This document shows positions 7,093-15,280 of a stretch of DNA of 64,000 nucleotides, in pieces. Both the position numbers and the translations under genes were made by a program. The notes under the pieces are model-generated. The model was not told the DNA's origin. It made no database searches and worked only from the letters and a program-made list of their open reading frames with translations. Source of the stretch: CAZNLH01 sp964573995 (GTDB lineage Bacteria; Gemmatimonadota; CAZMKB01; CAZNLH01); contig CAZNLH010000012.1 of assembly GCA_964573995.1 (NCBI GenBank), positions 12,842 through 76,841 on the forward strand, given 5' to 3'. How positions within the stretch are numbered: position 1 is the first letter of the stretch; each line of letters begins with the position of its first letter.

Positions 7093-9183
7093 TCACTTCA
7101 CGTATCCCAGCGCCCTCAGTTGCTCCTGCACACTCTCGTCGATCGGTGCCTCCTCAGGTATTACACCGTAATACTCCCTGAGTTCGGCGCAGGCGGATCG
7201 GCGGAGATCCAGGATGGTCCTGGCCCTCTCCAGTTGCTCCTCCGTTGCCTGCATGGCCTCGTATCCTGATGCCGAGTCCAAACGGAAGAACTCTTCATCC
7301 CCGGTAACGGCATGGAGTACATACTTATACTCCCCGAATGCGACCGATTCCTGCTGTTCATAATAGAGAGTGCCGGTGCTGAGCAAGGGGGTGGCCTCCC
7401 CGCTTTGAGCCCTGCCATCAATAAGGGCTATGAGTGATCTACCGGTCAGGTATTGATCCTCATAGTCGACATCGCAGATATCGAGAACCGTAGGCAGGAT
7501 GCTCTCCGTCGACACCCTTGCTGCGACCTCGCCCTGGCGAACCGATCTCGGGAGTTTGACTATCAGGGGCACCCAGAGCAGTTCCTGATTGAGCGAATGT
7601 CCATGCTCAAAGCCGCCGTGTTCCCAGAACTCCTCACCATGGTCACTTGTTAGAAGGATAAGGGCATCATCGTAGATCCCCAGGCGCTTCAGTGCCTGTA
7701 ACACCTGGCCGACATTATCATCCACGTACCTTACTTCACCACCGTAAAGAGCCCTGATCCACCTCCTCTCCGTCGGTGTGGGGAATAAGTGCCCGGCTCG
7801 AATGTCATCCGCGCGATGGAAAGTCGTCCCGATGCGGGGAGAAGGCTCTCCGTCGGGGATGAAGGCCGGTGGGGGAGAGTATGGCACGTGGGGGTCCAGG
7901 TAGTGCGTCCAAAGGAAAAACCTGCGATCCTTGTTGCGTTCCATCCACCTGGTGACCAGGTTCGTGATCTGCCCGGTAGATCCTGTCGATGGAAACAGCC
8001 ACGGGAAGATAGAGTCGACCACGAAACCGCCGAGTGAACTGTGTCTGACAGGTACCCCCGTGAAGGTATATTCATCAAAGCCCTGGCATACATTATAACT
8101 GCTCATCAGAAAAGGATTATACCCGATCGCCGCAGTATAGTAGCCGGCCTCCTGCATGTATTCGGCAAGGGTCGTCAATTCATCCGGAAGCCTGGAGCGC
8201 GGGTACATCGTCTGGTGGACGAGAGGCGACAACCCCGTCATGATCGATGACACCGACGGCAACGTCCAGGGGGCGGAGGACACGGCCCTTTTAAAAAGAA
8301 CCCCGTCCCGCGCCAGCGTGTCGATGTTGGGAGTAGTGGGCGCGCCAGGGTTCAGGCACGACAGGAAATCCGCCCTCAATGTATCTATGGTGATCAGGAT
8401 CACATGCCTTACCGGGAGGCCCGCCCGCACTTCGGATCGGGAGGGTCCCGAGGGTGAGTTGAACCCAACCAGGACATGCAGCGGGAGGACGAGAACCGCC
8501 GCGAGCAGGGATCCCATGAGGAGAGTTGTGCCTCCTCCACTCGCGACGCGCCGCACCGCAATGATGGTGGCGATGGCCAACCCGCCAAATGCCAAGAACA
8601 CCAGGAGGAACTGGATCGATGGAAAAAGGCCAATCCTGGCTCTCATCAGCCACGCGAACAAGCCAAACTCAGCGAGTATGTAAGGCGTGGAACAGCCGAC
8701 GACCTCCACGACTTGCCTGTACTTCGTCGAGAGTGCAGTCTCAGAAGCCGTGACGTAGGCGCCGATGGAAACCACGAGCGAGCCGGCAGCGAGGATGAAC
8801 AGGCGCGCCAAGTCGTGACGCGACCATGAGGGTGGAATGATCTCGCTCATGGAGAGTGCGGCGCAGAATAATACCAGGAACACGGAGAGAGAGATGGCAA
8901 GGGGGAGAGTAGACAGTCGGAGAGCCCGCCCAACAGGATATGCAACGGCAAGCCACAGAAAGAGATACGTTACCAGGACCAGTGCTGCAACGGCCGCTAT
9001 ATTCAGGGAGACTATCGATGAGGAGAGTTCGTCGGGTTTGAGGAGAAGAACGACAATGACATCAAAAAGGCCGGCAAAGAGGCTCGTGAAGCATGCGATC
9101 GAGACGAATCGCGATAATGTACATCGCAGCTCCGTGCCACCGGCGGAGAATTCCTTTTGGGCCTTATTCCTGAGATCTTTCAC
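7093..9183 (-). CDS. Membrane-bound sulfatase/phosphotransferase-family enzyme
   Basis: 696 residues from a GTG start, with a good promoter 36 bases upstream. About six hydrophobic segments in residues 30-235 anchor the protein; the rest is an alkaline-phosphatase-superfamily catalytic domain. Metal-site motifs are visible: ITIDTLRADF near 270 and LTSDHGEEFWEHGGFEHG near 550. At the nucleophile position the sequence reads APWTLPSVSSIMTG, giving Thr where true sulfatases have the formylglycine Cys/Ser and no Arg at +4. This fits phosphoglycerol- or phosphoethanolamine-transferase-like members better than a sulfatase. It ends in the family-typical LRALGYVK. Envelope lipid or polysaccharide modification is a reasonable inference; the substrate is unknown. 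Confidence 0.8.
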   Translation of the reverse strand: MKDLRNKAQKEFSAGGTELRCTLSRFVSIACFTSLFAGLFDVIVVLLLKPDELSSSIVSLNIAAVAALVLVTYLFLWLAVAYPVGRALRLSTLPLAISLSVFLVLFCAALSMSEIIPPSWSRHDLARLFILAAGSLVVSIGAYVTASETALSTKYRQVVEVVGCSTPYILAEFGLFAWLMRARIGLFPSIQFLLVFLAFGGLAIATIIAVRRVASGGGTTLLMGSLLAAVLVLPLHVLVGFNSPSGPSRSEVRAGLPVRHVILITIDTLRADFLSCLNPGAPTTPNIDTLARDGVLFKRAVSSAPWTLPSVSSIMTGLSPLVHQTMYPRSRLPDELTTLAEYMQEAGYYTAAIGYNPFLMSSYNVCQGFDEYTFTGVPVRHSSLGGFVVDSIFPWLFPSTGSTGQITNLVTRWMERNKDRRFFLWTHYLDPHVPYSPPPAFIPDGEPSPRIGTTFHRADDIRAGHLFPTPTERRWIRALYGGEVRYVDDNVGQVLQALKRLGIYDDALILLTSDHGEEFWEHGGFEHGHSLNQELLWVPLIVKLPRSVRQGEVAARVSTESILPTVLDICDVDYEDQYLTGRSLIALIDGRAQSGEATPLLSTGTLYYEQQESVAFGEYKYVLHAVTGDEEFFRLDSASGYEAMQATEEQLERARTILDLRRSACAELREYYGVIPEEAPIDESVQEQLRALGYVK

Positions 9184-9225
9184 GGCCCCGCCATGATATG
9201 AGAAACATTGTAATTACCGGCCCTC

Positions 9226-9254
9226 ATTATATCAACCGCTTCGAGAGAAGTCAA
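9226..9254 (-). promoter_or_regulatory. Sigma-70 promoter for the sulfatase-like gene
   Basis: On the minus strand TTGACT (9254-9249), 17-bp spacer, perfect TATAAT (9231-9226). Expected start near 9219, 36 bases before the GTG. Confidence 0.7.
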
Positions 9255-9286
9255 GGGGGATTCCTGTTGGACTTCCCCCGTTTTTT
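9255..9286 (+). terminator. Terminator-like hairpin with T-run, no upstream gene on this strand
   Basis: GGGGGA (9255-9260) pairs with TCCCCC (9274-9279) across a 13-base loop and is followed by GTTTTTT. It lies directly behind the -35 box of the sulfatase-like gene and would stop plus-strand transcription, although no plus-strand gene ends here. It may insulate that promoter from antisense transcription. Confidence 0.35.
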
Positions 9287-9358
9287 CACTCTTGATCTTT
9301 GCAACTATAGATCAGGCAAGTTATTAGCAAATAGAATAAATGAAACAGGTCTTTTTTT

Positions 9359-9549
9359 CACTGAAGGATGTCTCTTGGAGCGACTTAAAGTCTTCTTGGG
9401 GATACCCGTCTAAGCGAAGTCGAGCGTGCCCGTCAGGGACGCCTGTACTTGTCTGAGCCCCGCAAGAGGCGAGTTTGTGCAGGCGAGCGAGACAAGCTTT
9501 AGAACGGGTCAAGAAGACGACCCAGGAGCGAAAGAGGCATCCTTCAGTG
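9359..9549. repeat. 191-bp palindromic element (MITE-like or structured RNA)
   Basis: The ends are inverted repeats: CACTGAAGGATG-T-CTCTT (9359-9376) pairs with AAGAG-G-CATCCTTCAGTG (9532-9549), with one mismatch in 18. Further in, GTCTTCTTG (9390-9398) pairs with CAAGAAGAC (9510-9518), and ACCCGT (9404-9409) with ACGGGT (9504-9509). The centre holds CTTGTCT (9448-9454) against AGACAAG (9490-9496). I see no coding sense. It lies between divergent promoters. Confidence 0.6.
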
Positions 9550-9660
9550 CATATAAAAAAATATGGGGAGCTCCAGTAATTCCGCACGGTCCCGTGAGCG
9601 GTTGCAGCCTTAGGACGGTCGGCGACATGTACTTCCATGTCACGACATCGCGCGGTTCCC

Positions 9661-9689
9661 TTGAAAACGGCACCGGAATACGGTATATT
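9661..9689 (+). promoter_or_regulatory. Sigma-70 promoter for the efflux operon
   Basis: TTGAAA (9661-9666), 17-bp spacer, TATATT (9684-9689), about 60 bases upstream of the first gene of the tripartite efflux operon. Confidence 0.6.
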
Positions 9690-9748
9690 CAGTCTTCGAC
9701 AATCAGGGGCAATGTCCTCTTCATCATCTTGCCGAGCCGGATGCCACC

Positions 9749-11023
9749 ATGTCGAGACTACACCTCAAGATGCCCTGCGTCGTAACCATCTCACTACTCC
9801 TGTTACCGGGGCTGATACATGGCCGGACAACGGGTTACGACATGGCCGACGCGATCGACCTTGCGATCCGGAACAATCGGGACCTCGCCGTGTTGCAAAA
9901 GAATGTGGAGGCGGCTGAGGGAAGGGTGAAGGCCGCCTCACGACGATTCCAGGACAACCCGGACCTTTCGTGGAAAGTGGCGAAGCAGACGAGCGGCAGC
10001 AGGGGGCTTACCGACTACTCACTCTCCTTGGGCCAGAGAATCGAGATCAGGGGCCAGAGGGGGCTAAGGACCAGGATCGCGGAACTCGAACTGTCGAAGG
10101 CCTGGCTCCGGTTGGAAAAGGCGAAGTTTTCGGTTGAGGAGGATGTAAAGGGCCTCTTCATAGACCTGGCTTCCCTCAATGAAAGACTCCAGGCAACGAC
10201 GGCCCTCCTGAAGGTAGAGGAGGAACTACTCGACTGGCTTACGGCACAGGCCGTCCACGGCGAGATACCATCGGTCGAATCCAATACCGTCCAACTCGAA
10301 GTGCTGATCACGAGGGGAAAGATCATGGCCTTGAACCGCTCCCTCATGGAGACACGTCAGGACCTTGAATGGGTAATGAACACGCAACTGCCCGAGGGGG
10401 CCACCATCGACGCCAGTTACCCCGACTTCCCCGAGAAGATCGACCTCGACGTCATCCTGCCGGCGATCGATAAATCCAATTTCGACATCCGGCTCGCCCG
10501 GGTGGACTCCGAGAATTCCGTATATCTCCTGAGGCTCATTAGGGCCGGCAGGGATTTCCCTTCCATCAAGCCTTTCTTGTCGTGGTACAGTGAAGAAGGA
10601 GACAATTTCATGGGCCTGGGCCTTTCGATGCCGATCCCCCTTTTCAATCGAAGGGGCGGAGAGATCTCCGCTGCCCGCGCCGACAGCGAAAAATATGCCC
10701 TTCAACTCAGAGAGGTCAGGGACCGCGTAAGGTCCGACATGGAGAAATACGACCACCTCCTCTCCCTTGACGACAAGCAGAGGGAGACGTTCGTAAGCCA
10801 GATCCTGCCGATAAGTCGCGAAAGCGTGGACGACGCGCGCCTCCGTTACCAGAGGGGAGAGATCGACCTGACGACCCTGGAGAGATACTCGGACGCCTGG
10901 GCAAAGAGCCGGGTGGAATACTCGAAATTCATACAGGACTATTACCATACACTCTGCCGCGTGGAATCGCTCCTTGGAACGGAACTCAATGATCTTGCCG
11001 GCAACAGGGAAACGGGGGAATAA
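9749..11023 (+). CDS. TolC-family outer membrane efflux protein
   Basis: 424 residues with an N-terminal signal peptide (about 1-25; hydrophobic core VVTISLLLLPGLI). The body is largely helical and shows the duplicated TolC pattern (DAIDLAIRNNRDLAV near 32; a second unit around 230-420 with IPLFNRRGGEISAA). It should form the trimeric outer-membrane channel of the pump encoded by the next two genes, with which it forms an operon (2-base gap to the adaptor). The start could instead be the ATG at 9770; neither has a strong ribosome site. The CusC-like spacing of adaptor and RND genes fits metal or drug export, but the substrate is not readable. Confidence 0.88.
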   Translation: MSRLHLKMPCVVTISLLLLPGLIHGRTTGYDMADAIDLAIRNNRDLAVLQKNVEAAEGRVKAASRRFQDNPDLSWKVAKQTSGSRGLTDYSLSLGQRIEIRGQRGLRTRIAELELSKAWLRLEKAKFSVEEDVKGLFIDLASLNERLQATTALLKVEEELLDWLTAQAVHGEIPSVESNTVQLEVLITRGKIMALNRSLMETRQDLEWVMNTQLPEGATIDASYPDFPEKIDLDVILPAIDKSNFDIRLARVDSENSVYLLRLIRAGRDFPSIKPFLSWYSEEGDNFMGLGLSMPIPLFNRRGGEISAARADSEKYALQLREVRDRVRSDMEKYDHLLSLDDKQRETFVSQILPISRESVDDARLRYQRGEIDLTTLERYSDAWAKSRVEYSKFIQDYYHTLCRVESLLGTELNDLAGNRETGE

Positions 11024-11025
11024 CA

Positions 11026-11976
11026 ATGCCAGGATTTAAAAGTCCCGCCATAGGACACGTAACCCTTGTTGTCTCTTTCTCACTTGCAACCCTCATCCCC
11101 CTTTCATGCTCAAATCGGGATGAACATCCACAGATCCCCGCCCAGAGCATGGTCAAGACCGCCCGCGTGATTCAGCGAGACTTCAAAGAGGAAGCGACGG
11201 GCTATGGATACACAAGGCCGTCGAGACAGGTGGAGGTCGTCTCCTACACCCGCGGAAGGCTCGAAAGGATATGGACCAGGGATGGAGAGAAGGTCGTGAA
11301 GGGACAGAGACTCTTCTCGATCGAGGGGTATTTTCGGATCAAGGAGAAAGAAGAATTGGGCCCCCGTGAAGGTGAAGTGCCGCGAGGAGATGCCAACCAC
11401 CAGATCATCAAGACATCGCCGATGGAGGGATACGTATCTCTACGGAAGTACCCGGGGCAGGCCGTCCAGGTGGGTGAGATCCTCGCCACGATCGCGGATC
11501 CTTCGGAACTGATAGCGGAGATAGAGATCTTCGGTCCGGAAGCCGCCAAGGTCCGGGCCGATCAGCCCGCCGTAATTGCCGTACCCGCAGGCCAAGTCGA
11601 GGGAAAGGTCGCCTACGTCGCCTCCATCACCGATCCTCGATCCGGGGGACGCAAGGTCGGGATAAAGATATCCCAGGAGAACCCGTGGAAGATCCTCCCC
11701 GGGGACTTCGTCCGGGGAGAGATCATCGTGGAACTGCATGCATCTTCCATGGCCGTCCCTGTGGGAGCGGTCCTCAACGATCAGGGCGAGCGGGTCGTTA
11801 TTGTGAGGACCGACAAGGGCCTTGAAAAGCGCCCCATCCGGACCGGTACCGGTGGACAGGATAGCGGTTACATCGAAGTGGTAGACGGCGTCAGGGAGAA
11901 TGATGAGGTCGTCACGGAAGGTGCATACGAGATCCTCCATCGAAAGATAAGAGAGAAGATAAAGCCGGAAGACTGA
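11026..11976 (+). CDS. Periplasmic adaptor (membrane fusion) lipoprotein of an RND efflux system
   Basis: 316 residues. The signal peptide ends in a lipobox-like PLSC with the lipidated Cys near residue 28, so the protein is probably tethered to the inner membrane. A barrel-sandwich/lipoyl-like half appears at about 50-80 (TRPSRQVEVVSYTRGRLERI) and its partner at about 125-165 (SPMEGYVSLRKYPGQAVQVG). Beta-barrel and membrane-proximal domains follow. The helical hairpin is very short, as in reduced adaptors. GGGGGAA lies upstream of the ATG; the RND gene starts 7 bases after the stop. It bridges the TolC channel and the pump. Confidence 0.88.
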   Translation: MPGFKSPAIGHVTLVVSFSLATLIPLSCSNRDEHPQIPAQSMVKTARVIQRDFKEEATGYGYTRPSRQVEVVSYTRGRLERIWTRDGEKVVKGQRLFSIEGYFRIKEKEELGPREGEVPRGDANHQIIKTSPMEGYVSLRKYPGQAVQVGEILATIADPSELIAEIEIFGPEAAKVRADQPAVIAVPAGQVEGKVAYVASITDPRSGGRKVGIKISQENPWKILPGDFVRGEIIVELHASSMAVPVGAVLNDQGERVVIVRTDKGLEKRPIRTGTGGQDSGYIEVVDGVRENDEVVTEGAYEILHRKIREKIKPED

Positions 11977-11983
11977 CGGCATC

Positions 11984-14900
11984 ATGTGGAATTATCTGTC
12001 AAAGCGGGCGGGCCTCGTCCTGGTCGTATTCCTCATACTCGTCCTAGGCGGACTGAACGCCTTGAGGCGACTATCCGTCGACATCTTCCCCAACCTCGAC
12101 TATCCCCTCATCAACGTCATCACCCACTATGCAGCGGGTTCCCCACGGGATATCGAGACGCTCATCACGCGCCCCATCGAGACGCAGATGAGCAGTATCC
12201 CAGGGGTGCGACGGCTCTCTTCCATATCCCGCCAGGAACTCTCGCAGGTTAGCGTGGAGTTTGACTGGGGAGTCGACGTGAAAGACGCCAGGCAGATGGT
12301 GGCCCAAGCCCTCTCCCTGGCCTCAAGCGAACTCCCGGCACATGCCGATCCCGTCATCGAGGACATCGGATCCAGTCTCCAGGAGATAATGGACATCGGA
12401 ATCACCTCTTCAGATACATCGATGGACCCCGGAGAATTGAAATTTCTCATAAGGACAAGGGTTGCAAACCAACTCAAGGCCATCGGGGGAGTCACAAGGA
12501 TAGAAGTTGTCGGCGGTCGAGACGAAGCGATCATCGTCCGCCCCGACCCCCTCCTCTCGGCAAGATACGGCATCACTCTGAGAGGTCTTCGTAACCTCAT
12601 TGCCTCCAATAGGGTCCATGATGTGGCCGGTTACGTCGAAGAGGAATACCAGGACTATGCCGTAAGGGAACTGGGTAATGCCGGAGGGATCGAAGACCTG
12701 GAGAAGATCGGCGTGGGGAGCGATCCCGGCATCTCTCCGCGCCTGGGGGACATCGCCGTGATAGAACGAGGATCCCTTCCCCGGCGATACACGGTTCATA
12801 TAAACGGCAAAGAGGGCATCGGGCTGAGGATCTTCAAGGACCCCAATGCAAACACGGTGGAAGTGGCACATGGTGTTCGCAGGAAACTGTCTGAGATTGC
12901 AGGGAGACTCCCTCCAGGCGTAAAAATTTCGGATGTCTACGACCAGTCCGAACTAATAGGTGAAGCGGCCGATAACCTGAAATCCAACATCATTATCGGT
13001 GCCCTCCTCGTCGTCCTGCTCCTCTTCCTGTTCCTGGGCAGCCTCCGAAGGGCACTGCTCATCGCGTTCAGTATTCCACTCTCGGCGATAATCTCCTTTC
13101 TTTTCTTCCGGCCCGGTCACCTCTCCCTCAACATGATCACGCTGGGGGCAATGGCCGTGGCAGTAGGCATGGTAGTGGATGATTCCATCATAGTACTGGA
13201 GAATATCCTCAGGCACCGGGCCATGGGGAAGTCTCCCCTCCAAGCCACGGTGGACGGGACTAAGGAGATCCGGGGGGCGACCTTCTCGGGGACATTGACC
13301 ACGGTGGCCGCTTTCATACCCTTCCTCTTCCTGTCAGGCATCGGGGGTCGCTTCGCGGCGCCCTTCGGGTGGGTCATGGCCATCATCCTTCTCGTCTCTC
13401 TGGTCGTCTCTCTTACCATCGTGCCGGTCTGGCTGGCGAGGGGCCGGGCAAGGGGGGAGGGGATGAAGGCACCCGCCGCCTCGGGAATCATTTCAAGGTT
13501 CGTCGCAATCAATCAACGCATCCTCAGGGCCTTCCTTCGCAGGAGGCGCCTGGTACTCTTCGCGGTGCTGGCGATCTTCATCATCTCCTCCGCCCTGTTG
13601 CTACTCTCTCCGTTATCCTTCCTGCCGCGCGTCGACGAAGGGTCGATCCTGATGGAATATATCCTTCCCCCGGGCACTTCCCTCCGGGAAAGCGACCGTA
13701 TAGGCGGCCAGTTGGGCGACATCATCCGTAAAGACAAGGATGTTGAGACCGTTTACCGGAGGACCGGCTCCAAGATGACCAGTTACCAGGTGGAACCGGT
13801 CAATATGGGTGAACTCGTCATTCGGCTAAGGGCCAGGTACGAGAGGCGCAGAGACGCCTTCCAGATTATTCAAGACCTCAAGCGCGCCACAGACGAGATT
13901 CCCGGCCTCATCACCCTCTACCACCAGGTGACGGCCGAGAAGATGGACGAGAGTTTCTCCGGCCTCCCCACCCTCTTCGGTATCACCATATTCGGCGAGG
14001 ACTACGATCGTCTCCTCGAATACGCCCGGAGGATCGAGAGCCTGGCCGGCAAGACGCCGGGCGTTGAGAGCGTGGTCAATAATACCAAATACAGGGTCCC
14101 GGAGTTTCGGGTCACTCCGATACCCGGGCAGATGGCCCGCTACGGGCTCTCACCGCGGGAGGTCATGGAAGAGTTGCATATCTTCCTGGGAGGAGAAATA
14201 GTCTCTCATGTCATCAGGGGAGAGAGACAGATCCCTATCTTCTTGAAGGGGGCAGGGGACATCCAGCGTGGTGAAGGTGAAATCGGAAAGGTGCCGATCC
14301 GCCTCTCTGACGGGACCATCATACCCCTCTCCCGGTTGACCAGGGTATCGACGGATTACGGCCCGAGCGCCATAACCCACCGCAACCTCGAGCGTGAGGT
14401 CACCTTGCCCATGGAGATCGCCGCGTCCCCCGGCAAGGTGATCCAGAGGCTCAGGGCGGGCATAGACGCACTTCACCTGCCCGAGGGTTATTTCGTGGAG
14501 TTCAGCGGCCAGTACACTCTTCTCATGGACATGTTGAAGGACTTCGCCGCCTTTGCCCTCATCAGTGTCCTCCTCGTTTACCTGATAATGAGCCTCCAAC
14601 TCGGCAACTCCGTTCATCCCCTTGCAGTCCTGGTCGAACTTCCCCTCTCCTTTATAGGGGCCTTCCTGGCGATTGCCATTTCCAGGCAACCGCTGAACCT
14701 CTCATTCCTAATCGGCCTGATAACACTGATAGGCGTATCGGTAAACAACGGAATAGTCCTCATTGACTACATCAACAAGAGGAGGAGGCTCGGCATGGAG
14801 AGAGAGGCCGCCATCGAGGAAGCGGCAAGGATACGGGCGCGGCCGATCCTCCTTACGGCGCTGACCTCCGTCCTGGCCCTACTGCCGATCTCTCTCGGGC

Positions 14901-15058
14901 TGGGAATTGGCGCCAAGATCCACCAGCCGATGGCCATCTGCGTCATGGGTGGGCTGATCGTGAATACCCTCCTGACGCTGAACGTGCTGCCTGTGGTCTA
15001 TTGCGTCCTGGAAGACCTGCTGGGTGGGGGTGAGGTTGATCCCGGTCACAACGCGTAG
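11984..15058 (+). CDS. RND-family efflux transporter permease (AcrB/HAE type)
   Basis: 1,024 residues, a full-length RND pump. TM1 is at about 10-30 and is followed by a large periplasmic loop (VDIFPNLDYPLINVITHY, ETQMSSIPGV). TM2-TM6 lie at about 330-490, including the proton-relay pair in TM4 (GMVVDDSIIVLEN). A second loop is at about 550-850, and TM8-TM12 end the protein (GVSVNNGIVLIDYINKRR). It exports small molecules using the proton gradient together with the two preceding gene products. The hydrophobic-amphiphilic exporter branch is more likely than the metal branch from the overall pattern, but the substrate is undetermined. It converges with the minus-strand kinase operon, with a gap of only 12 bases. 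Confidence 0.93.
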   Translation: MWNYLSKRAGLVLVVFLILVLGGLNALRRLSVDIFPNLDYPLINVITHYAAGSPRDIETLITRPIETQMSSIPGVRRLSSISRQELSQVSVEFDWGVDVKDARQMVAQALSLASSELPAHADPVIEDIGSSLQEIMDIGITSSDTSMDPGELKFLIRTRVANQLKAIGGVTRIEVVGGRDEAIIVRPDPLLSARYGITLRGLRNLIASNRVHDVAGYVEEEYQDYAVRELGNAGGIEDLEKIGVGSDPGISPRLGDIAVIERGSLPRRYTVHINGKEGIGLRIFKDPNANTVEVAHGVRRKLSEIAGRLPPGVKISDVYDQSELIGEAADNLKSNIIIGALLVVLLLFLFLGSLRRALLIAFSIPLSAIISFLFFRPGHLSLNMITLGAMAVAVGMVVDDSIIVLENILRHRAMGKSPLQATVDGTKEIRGATFSGTLTTVAAFIPFLFLSGIGGRFAAPFGWVMAIILLVSLVVSLTIVPVWLARGRARGEGMKAPAASGIISRFVAINQRILRAFLRRRRLVLFAVLAIFIISSALLLLSPLSFLPRVDEGSILMEYILPPGTSLRESDRIGGQLGDIIRKDKDVETVYRRTGSKMTSYQVEPVNMGELVIRLRARYERRRDAFQIIQDLKRATDEIPGLITLYHQVTAEKMDESFSGLPTLFGITIFGEDYDRLLEYARRIESLAGKTPGVESVVNNTKYRVPEFRVTPIPGQMARYGLSPREVMEELHIFLGGEIVSHVIRGERQIPIFLKGAGDIQRGEGEIGKVPIRLSDGTIIPLSRLTRVSTDYGPSAITHRNLEREVTLPMEIAASPGKVIQRLRAGIDALHLPEGYFVEFSGQYTLLMDMLKDFAAFALISVLLVYLIMSLQLGNSVHPLAVLVELPLSFIGAFLAIAISRQPLNLSFLIGLITLIGVSVNNGIVLIDYINKRRRLGMEREAAIEEAARIRARPILLTALTSVLALLPISLGLGIGAKIHQPMAICVMGGLIVNTLLTLNVLPVVYCVLEDLLGGGEVDPGHNA

Positions 15059-15070
15059 CGAGTATGGCAA

Positions 15071-15280
15071 TCAGGAAATCGAACGAATACAGGATCCCGG
15101 GACTGTCATCCTGTACCCGTCGTCGAACTTCAGCAGGGCCTTTTGCCCCCCCTTACGTTCACAAACCATGATAACAACGGTCGCAAGGCACCCGGATCGT
15201 TGATTCCTCCCCCCGGGCTCCATGTAACGGATCCTCTCTCCCAGATGGAACCGCGAGATATCTTCCATATCTTCAACCAA
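15071..15280 (-). CDS. Small hypothetical protein downstream of a histidine kinase
   Basis: 69 residues, not recognised. It overlaps the kinase stop by 8 bases, an arrangement usual for translational coupling. The start is TTG at 15280 or ATG at 15268; both have poor ribosome sites. The sequence mixes charged and small residues (FHLGERIRYMEPGG, KALLKFDDGYRMTVPG) and resembles a small beta-rich domain. There is no signal peptide or membrane segment. It is the last gene of the NEW3-ABC-kinase unit and ends 12 bases from the converging RND gene. Confidence 0.5.
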   Translation of the reverse strand: MVEDMEDISRFHLGERIRYMEPGGRNQRSGCLATVVIMVCERKGGQKALLKFDDGYRMTVPGSCIRSIS

